The notes: generated from the letters alone by a model not told the origin. A DNA stretch of 64,000 nt from an uncultured Phocaeicola sp. (GCA_944320845.1 CALUJA010000017.1:1-64000), one strand, 5' to 3'; shown: positions 25,311 to 34,834, numbered from the stretch's first letter. Numbers and translations are program-made.

Positions 25311-26084
25311 ATGAAGGTAGCAATCATCGGAGCGGGAAACATGGGCGGAGCCATCGCCCGCGGACTGGCCGGCGGCCATTACATCAAAGCAGAAGAAATA
25401 ACGGTTTCCAATCCAAGCCAGGAAAAGCTGGACCGACTGAAGAAAGCTTATCCCGACATGAACATCACCAACAGCAACAAAGAAGCAGCAGCCGATGCCG
25501 ACATTATCATCATTGCCGTAAAGCCGTGGAAAGTGGAAGAAGTCGTGAAACCCTTGCGGTTGCGGCAGCCCCAAATATTGGTATCCGTCGCTGCCGGGCT
25601 GAATTTTGAGACTTTGGCGCATTATGTAGACCCGGAAATGCCTATTTTCCGCATTATCCCCAATACCGCCATCGCCGAACGTGCCAGCATGACACTGGTA
25701 GCCGCACGCAACGCATCCGAGAAACAGATTCAAACTATGCTCAACCTGTTCAACGAAATGGGACTGGCCATGCTGATAGAGGAAAAGCAGTTTGCCGCCG
25801 CCACTTCCCTCACTTCATGCGGCATCGCCTACGTACTGAAATACGTGCAGGCGGCCATGCAAGCCGGAGTGGAAATGGGCATCAAGCCTCACGATGCCAT
25901 GAAAATGGTGGCACAGACCGTAGAAGGAGCCGCCCGGATATTACTGAACAATGAAGAGACGCATCCCACTCTGGAAATAGAAAAAGTCACTACTCCGGGA
26001 GGAATCACCATAAAAGGCATCAACACCTTGGAGCACGAAGGCTTTACCTCGGCCATTATCAAGGCACTCAAGGCAAGCGTCTGA
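25311..26084 (+). CDS. proC: Pyrroline-5-carboxylate reductase
   Basis: 257 residues. It catalyses the last step of proline synthesis, reducing P5C with NAD(P)H. Rossmann motif IIGAGNMGGAIARGL, then VKPWKVEEVVKPLR, VSVAAGLNFETL and the C-terminal substrate region MVAQTVEGAARILL / TTPGGITIKGINTLEHEGF. Slightly shorter than E. coli ProC (269). No other proline gene adjoins it. Confidence 0.96.
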   Translation: MKVAIIGAGNMGGAIARGLAGGHYIKAEEITVSNPSQEKLDRLKKAYPDMNITNSNKEAAADADIIIIAVKPWKVEEVVKPLRLRQPQILVSVAAGLNFETLAHYVDPEMPIFRIIPNTAIAERASMTLVAARNASEKQIQTMLNLFNEMGLAMLIEEKQFAAATSLTSCGIAYVLKYVQAAMQAGVEMGIKPHDAMKMVAQTVEGAARILLNNEETHPTLEIEKVTTPGGITIKGINTLEHEGFTSAIIKALKASV

Positions 26085-26116
26085 CAAGAATCCGTCCATC
26101 TCTAAACGATATACCC

Positions 26117-26344
26117 ATGAAACGGAACATACTCACCACAATGGGAATCCTTATTCTGATAGCATTTGCCTTTCAAGGATTATTCGGAGCAGTGGCAGGC
26201 ATACTCCTGGCTTCCATCATCGGCATCGTATACGGTACTGTGAAGCATGACAAAGCCTTTGTCAAATGGTCGGCCGTCGCACTGGTCATTTCCATCTTGT
26301 GCATCATCACATTCTATCTGCTTTTGAACGCCTACATGGTCTGA
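26117..26344 (+). CDS. Small integral membrane protein
   Basis: 75 residues with two or three membrane segments (ILTTMGILILIAFAFQGLFG, VAGILLASIIGIVYG, SAVALVISILCIITFYLLL) and a short basic loop between them. 32 bases after proC and probably co-transcribed. I do not recognise the family. Its stop codon lies inside the stem of the following hairpin. Confidence 0.7.
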   Translation: MKRNILTTMGILILIAFAFQGLFGAVAGILLASIIGIVYGTVKHDKAFVKWSAVALVISILCIITFYLLLNAYMV

Positions 26345-26374
26345 TAAGTCCTGCTGAAGAGCAGGACTTATCAG
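26341..26374 (+). terminator. Perfect 15-bp hairpin ending the proC unit
   Basis: CTGATAAGTCCTGCT and its exact inverse enclose a GAAG tetraloop; the left arm contains the stop codon of the small membrane protein. ATTATTTC follows. Confidence 0.75.
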
Positions 26375-26465
26375 ATTATTTCATCTTCCGTCCTTATCAA
26401 ACCCCACTTCATCCGCACAATAAAATTTTTTTCATCAAACACTTGCTTTTATCAACACAAAACAA

Positions 26466-26473
26466 TACATTTG
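26466..26473 (+). promoter_or_regulatory. -7 box of the GntR-SPFH operon
   Basis: TACATTTG; a CTTG ends 20 bases upstream. The ATG follows 22 bases later. Confidence 0.6.
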
Positions 26474-26495
26474 TACTATAACAATAATACAATAT

Positions 26496-26885
26496 ATGAT
26501 TAGGTTTATATTAGATTATTCCAACGGCACTCCGATTTATCGTCAGATCATTGACCAGATAAGATTCGGGATAGCTTCCGGCCAGCTTAAGGTCGGAGAG
26601 CAGCTGCCTACCGTAAGAGCACTCGCCGTAGAGCTGAAAGTCAACCTCAACACCGTATCCAAAGCCTACAAAGAACTGGAAATAAGAAAAATTCTGGAGA
26701 CACAACAAGGGTCTGGCACTTTCATCTGCAAGTCCGACAATATCATTCAGGAAGAAGAAAGAGAGGGAAAGCTGAAAGATATCTGCTCGCAATTTGCGTC
26801 TGTAGCACTCAGCTATGGGTTCAGCGTAGAGGAAATCGTGCACGAACTGGAAAAAATCAAGAACTTTAAAACTTTACAACCATGA
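26496..26885 (+). CDS. GntR-family (YtrA-like) transcriptional regulator
   Basis: 129 residues. An N-terminal GntR winged helix (PIYRQIIDQIRFGIASGQLKVGEQLPTVRALAVEL, VNLNTVSKAYKELEIRKIL, GSGTFI) is followed by only a short helical tail, the YtrA subfamily layout. It overlaps the SPFH gene by four bases (ATGA), so it probably controls its own operon. YtrA regulators usually respond to envelope stress or antibiotics. Confidence 0.92.
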   Translation: MIRFILDYSNGTPIYRQIIDQIRFGIASGQLKVGEQLPTVRALAVELKVNLNTVSKAYKELEIRKILETQQGSGTFICKSDNIIQEEEREGKLKDICSQFASVALSYGFSVEEIVHELEKIKNFKTLQP

Positions 26886-27805
26886 GAAACAATGAAAAAA
26901 GCAAGGCATGGGGCAATCCCATTTCCGTTTCTGTACTGATTATTTCGGTTATTATACTGGCCGGATTATACAATCTGGGCTTCATTGATGAACTTGCCCT
27001 TATAGCCGGTATCCTGTTCTTCATTATCATATCGGCTTCCATCCATATCGCCAACCAATGGGAGCGGGCTGTAGTACTCCGTATGGGTAAGTTCAAAGGC
27101 CTGAAAGGCCCCGGCCCGTTTATGATTATCCCTATCATCGACCAGATTTCGACATTTATCGACCAACGTGTCAGAGTAAGCGCATTCAAGGCGGAACAGA
27201 CACTAACCAAGGATACGGTGCCGGTAAACGTAGACGCCGTGGTATATTGGACGGTGTGGGATGTGGAGAAAGCCGCACTGGAGGTGCAGGAATACCAGCG
27301 CGCCATCGAACATATCGCGCAGACCGGCCTTAGAGATACCATCGGAAAGCATGAGCTGGCCACACTACTGCAGGAGCGAGACAAAATTGCCGACGACCTG
27401 CAACAGGTGCTGGACAAGAATACAAGTCCGTGGGGCATTACCTGCCAGACGGTCGGCATTAAGGATATTGCCATACCACAAGCGCTGGCCGAAGCGATGA
27501 GCAAGGAAGCACAAGCCGAAAGAGAGCGGAGAGCACGTGTCATCTTAGGAACAGCCGAGACTGAAATAGCAGAAAAGTTCGCCTTAGCCAGCAAGGAATA
27601 CACCGACAATCCGGTCGCCCTTCATCTGAGGGGCATGAACATGCTGTTTGAAGGCTTGAAAGAAAAAGGTTCGATGGTCATTGTGCCAAGCTCGGCCCTC
27701 GACACCATGAATCTGGGAGCCATCGGCGGACTGGTGTCCTTGGCCAAGACCAACGAAGAAAAAGTCATACCGAAGCCCCGGCCTGAGACTCCGCAAGCTG
27801 AATGA
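26882..27805 (+). CDS. SPFH/Band 7 (slipin-like) membrane protein
   Basis: 307 residues. Two N-terminal hydrophobic stretches (ISVSVLIISVIILAGLYNLG, ELALIAGILFFIIISASIHI) anchor it. The Band 7 domain runs from about residue 55 to 230 (ERAVVLRMGKFKGLKGPGPFMIIP, DTVPVNVDAVVYWTVWD, LRDTIGKHELATLLQERDKI). Slipins/flotillins form membrane microdomain scaffolds. Coupled to a GntR-type regulator, unlike the common NfeD pairing. Confidence 0.9.
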   Translation: MRNNEKSKAWGNPISVSVLIISVIILAGLYNLGFIDELALIAGILFFIIISASIHIANQWERAVVLRMGKFKGLKGPGPFMIIPIIDQISTFIDQRVRVSAFKAEQTLTKDTVPVNVDAVVYWTVWDVEKAALEVQEYQRAIEHIAQTGLRDTIGKHELATLLQERDKIADDLQQVLDKNTSPWGITCQTVGIKDIAIPQALAEAMSKEAQAERERRARVILGTAETEIAEKFALASKEYTDNPVALHLRGMNMLFEGLKEKGSMVIVPSSALDTMNLGAIGGLVSLAKTNEEKVIPKPRPETPQAE

Positions 27806-27815
27806 TGCCTATAAA

Positions 27816-27858
27816 GAATGCCGTCCGGACAATCCTTTCGCTTTCACGGACGGCATTC
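27816..27858. terminator. Bidirectional hairpin between SPFH and MATE genes
   Basis: GAATGCCGTCCG and CGGACGGCATTC form a perfect 12-bp stem with a 19-base loop, placed between convergent genes; the right arm ends one base before the MATE stop codon. Confidence 0.7.
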
Positions 27859-27859
27859 C

Positions 27860-29209
27860 TCATTTTACAAATCCTTTTTTCGCCCATTTCAGGCTGTTCC
27901 ACCGTTTGACAAAAATCAAAGCGCGGATATTCTCGTCGAGCAAAAACGCACACCACATGCCGACCAGTCCCCATCCCATATGAATGCCCAACAGATAACT
28001 GAGCCCGACCGAAACCGTCCACTGCACAACCAGACCGACATAGAAAGGAAAATTCACATCACCTGCCGAACGCAGAGCATTTGTCGCATAAATATTGACG
28101 GCACGCCCTATCTCTACCACCACATCCACAATCAAGATGGTGACACCGAGCCGGATTATCTCCTCATTGTCGGTCAGCCAGCTGAAGATGGCGTGGCCGC
28201 ATATCGCCCAGATGCACGAAAGAATGAGGGAGACAAGGATGGAAAGCCTCATCACATACTTTCCCAGCAGATAGGCAGCACGAATCTTTTTCTGTCCCAC
28301 CAGATGGCCGATGCTGATGGCGCCGCCCTGAGCCATTGCGATGGCGAAAAGATAGACAAACATCGTGGTGTTGACCGTATAGGTACGGGTCGCAAGCGCA
28401 CTGTTTCCCAATATATTGATGAGATAAGTAATCACAACCTGCGAAAAGCTGTACGACATGTTCTCTCCGGCCGAGGGAATCCCCACCTTCAGCAGGTTCT
28501 TCAGCTCTATCCACGGGAAAGGACGGAAATAGGCCAGAGGGAAACGAGGAATATGCTTGCGGAAAAGGATAACAAACAGCACGACCATGCTCACGCCGCG
28601 GGCAAAAGCCGTAGAGATGGCGGCACCTTCCGCGCCCAAAGCAGGGAAGCCAAACTTTCCGAATATCAGCGAATAGTTGCCGACTATATTCATAATGTTC
28701 ACAAGCACCGTAACAAGCATCGGGTAGACCGCCTTGTTCGCACTGCGGAGCGAGGCCGAAATGGTGAGCGAGATAGCCTGAAAAAATGCGAATGCCCCTA
28801 CAATCTCCATATATCCTATGCCATACCGCAGCAGTTCCGGGCGCAATCCCATCCACCCCAACAAGGTAGCCGCCCCGAAATGCAGGACAGCGCTGACGGC
28901 CAGCCCTACCACAAGGTTCAGCAGCAGCGACACGCCCACCACCTGCACCATCTTCTCGTGCAGCTTTGCTCCCAGATACTGCGAACAAAGCACCGATGTC
29001 CCGATGTTTATCACCTCAAACACCAGAAAGGCGAACATGACAATCTGGTTTACGACTCCCACCGCCGCCACACTTTCATCCGAATACTGGCTCAGCATGA
29101 TTGTGTCGACCGCCCCCAGCATCATAATCAGAAGAGTCTCGATAAAGATGGGAACCACCAGTCTGGTCAGTCCCCGCCGGACATTTGTCTGTTGAATAAC
29201 CTGTTCCAT
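27860..29209 (-). CDS. MATE-family efflux transporter
   Basis: 449 residues and about 12 membrane helices in two related halves. N-terminal motif LVVPIFIETLLIMMLGAVDTIMLSQYSDESVAAVGVV, and a repeat-half equivalent near ILVVDVVVEIGRAVNIYATNALRSAGD. Exports cationic compounds by Na+ or H+ exchange; substrate unknown. A plausible -7 box precedes it. Single gene. Confidence 0.92.
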   Translation of the reverse strand: MEQVIQQTNVRRGLTRLVVPIFIETLLIMMLGAVDTIMLSQYSDESVAAVGVVNQIVMFAFLVFEVINIGTSVLCSQYLGAKLHEKMVQVVGVSLLLNLVVGLAVSAVLHFGAATLLGWMGLRPELLRYGIGYMEIVGAFAFFQAISLTISASLRSANKAVYPMLVTVLVNIMNIVGNYSLIFGKFGFPALGAEGAAISTAFARGVSMVVLFVILFRKHIPRFPLAYFRPFPWIELKNLLKVGIPSAGENMSYSFSQVVITYLINILGNSALATRTYTVNTTMFVYLFAIAMAQGGAISIGHLVGQKKIRAAYLLGKYVMRLSILVSLILSCIWAICGHAIFSWLTDNEEIIRLGVTILIVDVVVEIGRAVNIYATNALRSAGDVNFPFYVGLVVQWTVSVGLSYLLGIHMGWGLVGMWCAFLLDENIRALIFVKRWNSLKWAKKGFVK

Positions 29210-29231
29210 GCTGCAATCTTTTTTCGGGGTG

Positions 29232-29239
29232 CAAAATTA
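29232..29239 (-). promoter_or_regulatory. -7 box of the MATE gene
   Basis: TAATTTTG on the minus strand, 22 bases before the ATG. Confidence 0.5.
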
Positions 29240-29421
29240 CGATTTTTTATTCTGCAAAGAAAAAGCCTGCCAGACTTTTCCATCCTGTTTCCGGATACTG
29301 ACACCGGCCAAAGTATCAGACCATCCAAAATCTTCAACAGCAGGAAAAATCCGGCAGGCGCTTGCAAACGTCCTTCCAGGTACAGCAAAACTATAAGTTA
29401 CAAGGCTTCTTATGCCTTTTA

Positions 29422-30906
29422 TCAAAGACTGTTCAGCAATTCCAGCTTGCCGTCGTTCACCAGTTTCAGTATCAGCTCGCCGAAAAGCGTGTTCTGCCAG
29501 GCAAACCACGGGCGGGTAAACTTGGCTGGATTGTCTTTATGGAAGGACTCGTGCATGAATCCCGTTCCTGCATCCGTATCCATCAGCATCCGGATACAAG
29601 TCTTGATTTCCTCATCATCCTGGCTTGTGAAGGCTTTCATCATGATACTCATCGGCCACACCATATCATAACCGATGTGAGGCCCGCCAATCCCCTCGCC
29701 TGCCTTGCCGCGAAAGAAATACGGATTGTCCTCGCTCCACACGAAACGGCGCGTATTCTGATAAATCGGGTCATTCACATCGACATCGCCCAAGTAAGGC
29801 ATCGCCAGCAGACTGGGAACATTCGCGTCGTCCATCAGGATATGGTTGCCGAACCCGTCCACCTCGAAGGCATAAATCGTTCCATACTTCGGATGGTCAT
29901 AGGTCGCATACTTTTTCAGCGCCTCTTCCACCTCGTCTGCCAAGGCCGTACACTCTTCGGCCAAATCCTCCCGACGGTTTACCGAAGACAGGATTTCGGC
30001 CGCCTTGCGCAAAGACGAAACGGCAAAGAAGTTTGAAGGCACCAGAAACTGCATATTCGTGGCATCGTCCGAGGGACGGAAGGTAGAGACTATCAAACCA
30101 ACGGGTTTCACCGGGCGTCCCCATCCGTCGCAAGGCACCGTATCGAGCGCGCGCTCCGTCTTGCGCTGGAAACGGTAGCTTCCGGTACCGTCTTTGCGCT
30201 GCTGGTCCTTGAAGGTTGCCAGGATGTTTGCCACCGCTTTCAGCCAGTCTTCGCCGAATACGGAAGTGTCGCCCGTCACCTTCCAATAATGATAGGCCAG
30301 GCGCAGCGGATAGCAAAGAGAGTCTATCTCCCACTTCCGCTCGTGAAGCTCAGGCTTCATGTCCGTAAGGTCGGTCATCCACTCGCCTCCGGTCGGGCCG
30401 TCGTTGAACGCATTGGCATACGGATCGATGTTGATGCACATCCATTGCCGGTTTATGACGCCTGCAATCATTTCCTTCAAGGCAGAATCTTCGTTGGCCA
30501 ACTGCACATAAGGCCAGACTTGAGCCCCCGAATCGCGCAGCCACATGGCATGAATGTCGCCCGTATATACGAAAGTATCCGGACGGCCGTCTTCAAAATG
30601 GCGGAAATGCACGGTCGTATCCAGTGTGTTCGGGAAGCAATTGGTAAACATCCATGCCAGCTTCGTGTTTTTCAAGAGCTCCTGCATCCGTCTTATCTGT
30701 TTTTCCACAGCTTCCGAACGGAACAGACGCTCCTCCTGCGGCGGCCGGTTGTCTTTTCTTATCGCGTCATTCACACAGATGTGCGCCTCATCGGCAGCCG
30801 CTGCCCTGGCCTGCACACCGCAAGCCAGGAGAGACAACAGACAGATTCCTGTCAAAAAATTATTCTTCATAAGTCTAAAATCTTTTTTCATCGGTTCCAA
30901 ATTCAT
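29422..30906 (-). CDS. GH125 exo-alpha-1,6-mannosidase
   Basis: Up to 494 residues. The ATG at 30906 overlaps the stop of the DUF4965 gene (ATGA), but in-frame ATGs at 30891 and 30870 are also possible; the export signal is MKNNFLTGICLLSLLACG, with Cys at a possible lipobox. GH125 motifs: FTNCFPNTLDTTV, FVYTGDIHAMWLRDSGAQVWPY, GGEWMTDLTDMKPELHERKWEIDSL and MDTDAGTGFMHESFHKDNPAKFTR. These inverting enzymes remove alpha-1,6-mannose from N-glycan or mannan. Translationally coupled to the DUF4965 gene. Confidence 0.92.
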   Translation of the reverse strand: MNLEPMKKDFRLMKNNFLTGICLLSLLACGVQARAAAADEAHICVNDAIRKDNRPPQEERLFRSEAVEKQIRRMQELLKNTKLAWMFTNCFPNTLDTTVHFRHFEDGRPDTFVYTGDIHAMWLRDSGAQVWPYVQLANEDSALKEMIAGVINRQWMCINIDPYANAFNDGPTGGEWMTDLTDMKPELHERKWEIDSLCYPLRLAYHYWKVTGDTSVFGEDWLKAVANILATFKDQQRKDGTGSYRFQRKTERALDTVPCDGWGRPVKPVGLIVSTFRPSDDATNMQFLVPSNFFAVSSLRKAAEILSSVNRREDLAEECTALADEVEEALKKYATYDHPKYGTIYAFEVDGFGNHILMDDANVPSLLAMPYLGDVDVNDPIYQNTRRFVWSEDNPYFFRGKAGEGIGGPHIGYDMVWPMSIMMKAFTSQDDEEIKTCIRMLMDTDAGTGFMHESFHKDNPAKFTRPWFAWQNTLFGELILKLVNDGKLELLNSL

Positions 30907-33401
30907 TTTTCAGGCTGCATCAGCTTTTCCTTCAGCACCTTAATCCAGTATCCCCCTATCACCGAGCGAGCCTGGAAGCCGCGCTGCTTCGGTTCGAGCG
31001 TCCAGTTCCAGTCGGTCATAGGCACCCGGTCGGTCGTTTCATTCATGAAAGCATACACCGGCTCGATGAAGCGCTCGAAAGTGGCCCGGTCTTGTGCCAT
31101 CGTCGCCGTCCACATAATCCAGTCGTTCTTGGTATAAGTTTCGCGGCTGTCCAGAGGCAATCCATATTTGTTCTGCTTGCCCAGATAATAAGCTATTTCT
31201 TTCTGTGCGATTTCATCAGGGAAAATGTCGAATCCCAACAGGTCATCCCACACCAGATTGTATTTCTGGCTCCACGTTCCCGGCTTGTCAAAAGTCAGCC
31301 GATAATGGTCTCCGTCGTCTGCCATCCGCATCCAGGCCTGCGCCATCTCCTTTGCTTTTTCCATATACTTGTCTGCCGTCTCCTTCATGCCCTGCTTTCC
31401 GGCCAGATATCCGTATGAAGCCACCCCCAGGATGGCTTTAATGGAAAGGTTTGCATTGTGGGCGAAATGTCCGGCAAAGTCATCCGTACACAACTGGTTT
31501 TCCGGGTCCAGCCCGTTTGCGGCCAAATAGTCGGCCCATACGGTCAAGATATCCCAATGCTTGGCAGCATAATCCGCATTGCCTTCCACCACAGCCAGCG
31601 CTGCACTTAATATCAGCATGTTTCCCGTTTCCTCAATCGGCATGTCACCGCCATACACCTGTCCGTTTGCCTGCGGATAAGTTCCCAGGTCATGGGCCGC
31701 AAAAGGTTTCGCCCACCTGCCGCTCTCGCTATAATGGAAGATTCCGTTCATCATCCCTTTTCCCAAATCCGGATTATAAACCAGAAACAGCGGGAATGAA
31801 GGATATGTCAGGTCTACCGTATTGATGCAGCCGTTGCTGAAATTCTCCTTCGACATAAACAGAAGCTCTCCCTCCGGCGATTCCACCAGCTTGTGGGCCG
31901 CCATCACCTGACGATAGGCCAGCGCGCACAGTTCGGCATACTTTCTTCCCCCTGCCTGCTCGGCATCTTTCCACAGGCGCACATCAAAATCTGCGCAGCG
32001 CTTCATCAGGTCTGCATATTCAGTCTCAGCCTTCGACATTTGAGTAAATATGGTTTCATTGTTCTTCCGGTTCCAATACGGGCGCAGATTCGTGCCGAAA
32101 TACTGGAGGGAATAAATGTCGTCGTAGGCCAGAAGCAGGTGTCCCTTACCCGAAGCGACCGTACCCAACGGGCATACCATCGCCAGCTTGTCTTGTCCCC
32201 CGGTATCCTGACCGTCCAAATCTGTGCCGGCCAGGAAGCTGCGCCGCAATGCAAGTCCGTCGCCTGCCGCTACCGCCGCCTCACTGCCCGCCGGAGCCGC
32301 AAGATAAAAATATCCCCAGTCAATCCGCACATCATCCCCTTTCTTTGCCAGAATATTCTGCTCTACACTTCCGGTCGATGCATAGACAAGGCCGTCTTTT
32401 TCTCCGGTCTTGCTGACAGATTTCTGATAGGGCTGGTCGATTGCCCACTGCGGGCCGGCCTCAAAATAAAGCTTGACATCATGTTTTCTGCCGTCTTTCG
32501 ACTGGATTTCATAAGTCAGATAGTTGACCGGACGGGTCATCAGGTCAAGATTGTCCATAAGAAGCGGGGCTGTGAACGTAATCTTCAAGCCGACCGGTCC
32601 GCAATCAAAAGTGTAATAGGTCTGTGTTGCCTGGGCATCGACCGAAGTCTGCACCGCTTTCTCCGTAAGCAGACGGGTGTTGTCCTTTTCGGCAAGCAGG
32701 CCGAAGTCGAGCAAAGCGTTGCCCACACGGTTACGGCAACAGGCCGCAATCAGATTCTTTCCCTTTTTCAGCGATGCGGCAGCCTCATCCGGCAGCTTCG
32801 CATACTGATATTTCTTTGCCGCATTGCCCGTATCGACAACCTTTATGCCGTTTATATAAATCACAGCGTCGTCATCATGCGAATACTCCAGATACAGACT
32901 CTTTCCCGACAGGTCTTCCGTCACATCTATCACCCGGCGCACCCAGATGTACTCGCTTCCCCACTGCGTCTTGGCCGTCGGTTCGTTCTCTCTTGTGCCG
33001 AAAGCGCCCTTTCCGGTCTGCCAGTCAGCGTCGTCAAAAACTTCCTTTTCCCATCCGGCGGCAGGCTGGCTCATGGTATACCGTCCTGTCCAGTCGCACT
33101 GCTCGGATGTTCCGCTGACCGGATACAGTTCCAGCTCTTCCTCGCCCATGAAACGGTAGGCGCGTCCGTCGACTTTTACTACGCCCAACAGCGGGAAACT
33201 CTTGCCTGTCCAGTGTTTCACCTGAGCATCATACAGGTTATCGGCTGCCGACCAGGCGCTTGTATAAGGGTCAATCGTAACCAGCGGGTATGCAGGGGCA
33301 CGCAGCTCACTCTTTACGTGCTGCGCCACCTGTCCTTCTCCTCCCTTGCAGCCTGCCAGCAGTGCGGCGGCCGCCACATAAAATAAAGTTTTCAGTTTCA
33401 T
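30903..33401 (-). CDS. DUF4965/GtaA-like lipoprotein (putative glycoside-processing enzyme)
   Basis: 832 residues with a lipoprotein signal (AAALLAGC). The domain series DUF4964, DUF5127, DUF4965 and a C-terminal DUF1793 is typical of the GtaA-like family, related to the fungal glutaminase. An inserted galactose-binding-like segment covers about residues 95-230 (LYLEYSHDDDAVIYINGIKVV). The alpha/alpha-toroid part has LTYPSFPLFLVYNPDLGKGMMNG and LCTDDFAGHFAHNANLSIKAILG. In Bacteroidetes these genes sit in glycan-degradation loci and probably act on sugars rather than glutamine. First in a two-gene unit with GH125. Confidence 0.85.
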   Translation of the reverse strand: MKLKTLFYVAAAALLAGCKGGEGQVAQHVKSELRAPAYPLVTIDPYTSAWSAADNLYDAQVKHWTGKSFPLLGVVKVDGRAYRFMGEEELELYPVSGTSEQCDWTGRYTMSQPAAGWEKEVFDDADWQTGKGAFGTRENEPTAKTQWGSEYIWVRRVIDVTEDLSGKSLYLEYSHDDDAVIYINGIKVVDTGNAAKKYQYAKLPDEAAASLKKGKNLIAACCRNRVGNALLDFGLLAEKDNTRLLTEKAVQTSVDAQATQTYYTFDCGPVGLKITFTAPLLMDNLDLMTRPVNYLTYEIQSKDGRKHDVKLYFEAGPQWAIDQPYQKSVSKTGEKDGLVYASTGSVEQNILAKKGDDVRIDWGYFYLAAPAGSEAAVAAGDGLALRRSFLAGTDLDGQDTGGQDKLAMVCPLGTVASGKGHLLLAYDDIYSLQYFGTNLRPYWNRKNNETIFTQMSKAETEYADLMKRCADFDVRLWKDAEQAGGRKYAELCALAYRQVMAAHKLVESPEGELLFMSKENFSNGCINTVDLTYPSFPLFLVYNPDLGKGMMNGIFHYSESGRWAKPFAAHDLGTYPQANGQVYGGDMPIEETGNMLILSAALAVVEGNADYAAKHWDILTVWADYLAANGLDPENQLCTDDFAGHFAHNANLSIKAILGVASYGYLAGKQGMKETADKYMEKAKEMAQAWMRMADDGDHYRLTFDKPGTWSQKYNLVWDDLLGFDIFPDEIAQKEIAYYLGKQNKYGLPLDSRETYTKNDWIMWTATMAQDRATFERFIEPVYAFMNETTDRVPMTDWNWTLEPKQRGFQARSVIGGYWIKVLKEKLMQPEK

Positions 33402-33736
33402 TTGGTGTCTTTAGTTTGATTGTCAAGATTTATTTTCATTCCTTTTCCGTAAGCCATGCTGTATCCATGCCGGCATGTCCGGCGCCAGACACATTCCAGC
33501 CACCTGCAAAACTAATGAGCAACGACAAGAAACAAGAGCAATAATCATTCAAAAAACAGAAGAAACTGTTCAGTATGACTGTTTCCGCCATTCTCCGGCC
33601 TAAAAACACCCTCAACGCGACAGCTTTTCCCGCGGCAAAAGGGAACCAGGACGGCAGAGAAAAAATCTTTTTCTCCCGGGCCTAATCTTTTTTCATTGCG
33701 GCCAAAGGTCCCCCCGCCGCATACAGACCGCCGCCA
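33402..33736. other. Intergenic region with no gene
   Basis: 335 bases between the start of the DUF4965 gene and the end of the GH43-like gene, both minus strand. It must hold the DUF4965-GH125 promoter, but I find no good TAnnTTTG box. No stem or repeat stands out, and there is no credible open frame. Confidence 0.4.
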
Positions 33737-34834
33737 TCACCTGCCGGCCTTCGTTCCCGAAGGCTTCGGAAGCGGGACATCAAGCCGGACAGGCTTGCCC
33801 AGCACCGGCATCCCCCGCTCGTCCCATCCTACCTTCTGTATGCGGATGCTGCGCGATTCATCCCCTCCGGTTATGCCGTTCGGAATCGGGCGGGCATGAT
33901 AAAGCATATACCACTCCGTCTCATCGGGCGAAGGGACGAACGAAACGCTTCCGGGGCCCCATATACTGTCTTGGGGAGAAGAGTGAAACACCGGCTTGTC
34001 CGCCTTATGCCATGACGCCGGATTCAGCAAATCGGCGCCGGCATCGGCAGTCAGCATCCCGACACAATAATAAGGAGACCAGCATCCGCTTGCGGAATAA
34101 TACAAAATCAGGGTCTTGCCGTCTTTTGAACGGAACATCTGCGGAGCTTCATTCACATAAATGGGATAGGCCGTGCGGCTTCCGTCCGGATTGACCCACT
34201 GGCGCTCCCAACTATACTCGGGACGGGAGAGCATGACCCGTTCCCCCTCCAGTGTCCAAGGATTCTTCATGCGTGCGATATAGATGCACTGGGTCTCCTC
34301 CATAATCCGCCTTCGGGGCCACCCCGACCATATCAGATATTGCACCCCTTCATGCACGAACGTCGACGCGTGAATCCCCCAGTTCCACACCGGATTGGTC
34401 ACGATTGGCCCTTTCTGAACAAACTTTCCCTCAAAGGGAGTGGGAGCTTCGTTCTCCAATACATAAATCTGATGATTGTCGGTGTTGCCGTCGTCCGCCG
34501 CATAATAGATGTACCACCTGTCATTAATCCGGTGAATCTCCGGTGCCCACAGATTATGCATACCGTCCGGCTCCACCGGTCTCCATACCTCCCTGCAGAC
34601 GGCATGCTTCATGTCGGTGATATCACTGCTTTCCCACAGCCATATCATGTCGTTGGTTTCATGGGTGTAATAGTATTTCCCTCCGTAATACACCGCACTG
34701 GGAGAGCTTCCTCCCATAAACAGCGGGTTCGCAAAACAATCGTCCGCCGTTTCCGCCCTTTGCTCCTGCTTTTGCGAACAGGCTCCGGCCCATACCGCCA
34801 CGACCAGTCCCATTATATAAATGTGCCACTTCAT
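33737..34834 (-). CDS. GH43-like lipoprotein with substituted catalytic acids
   Basis: About 366 residues from ATG 34834; the in-frame ATG at 34870 lies in the -7 box. Lipoprotein signal VAVWAGACSQ. A five-bladed propeller of the GH43 arabinofuranosidase branch: PSAVYYGGKYYYTHETNDMI, NLWAPEIHRINDRWYIYYAA, GIHASTFVHEGVQYLIWSG, VNEAPQMF, SASGCWSPYYCVG. In active relatives the first block has Asp-Pro (GADP) as catalytic base and the third has Ile-Asp; here they read GSSP and GIHA. The general acid Glu in NEAP remains. It may be a non-catalytic binding protein or use another chemistry. Confidence 0.8.
   Translation of the reverse strand: MKWHIYIMGLVVAVWAGACSQKQEQRAETADDCFANPLFMGGSSPSAVYYGGKYYYTHETNDMIWLWESSDITDMKHAVCREVWRPVEPDGMHNLWAPEIHRINDRWYIYYAADDGNTDNHQIYVLENEAPTPFEGKFVQKGPIVTNPVWNWGIHASTFVHEGVQYLIWSGWPRRRIMEETQCIYIARMKNPWTLEGERVMLSRPEYSWERQWVNPDGSRTAYPIYVNEAPQMFRSKDGKTLILYYSASGCWSPYYCVGMLTADAGADLLNPASWHKADKPVFHSSPQDSIWGPGSVSFVPSPDETEWYMLYHARPIPNGITGGDESRSIRIQKVGWDERGMPVLGKPVRLDVPLPKPSGTKAGR

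Noticed and set aside
27818-29671. A 617-codon plus-strand open frame opposite the MATE gene
   Set aside because: His/Arg/Pro-rich translation with no domain pattern, fully antisense to a clear MATE transporter; an open frame by codon bias.
31893-33386. A 497-codon plus-strand open frame opposite the DUF4965 gene
   Set aside because: Antisense shadow of a well-supported lipoprotein gene; no signal, fold or family resemblance.
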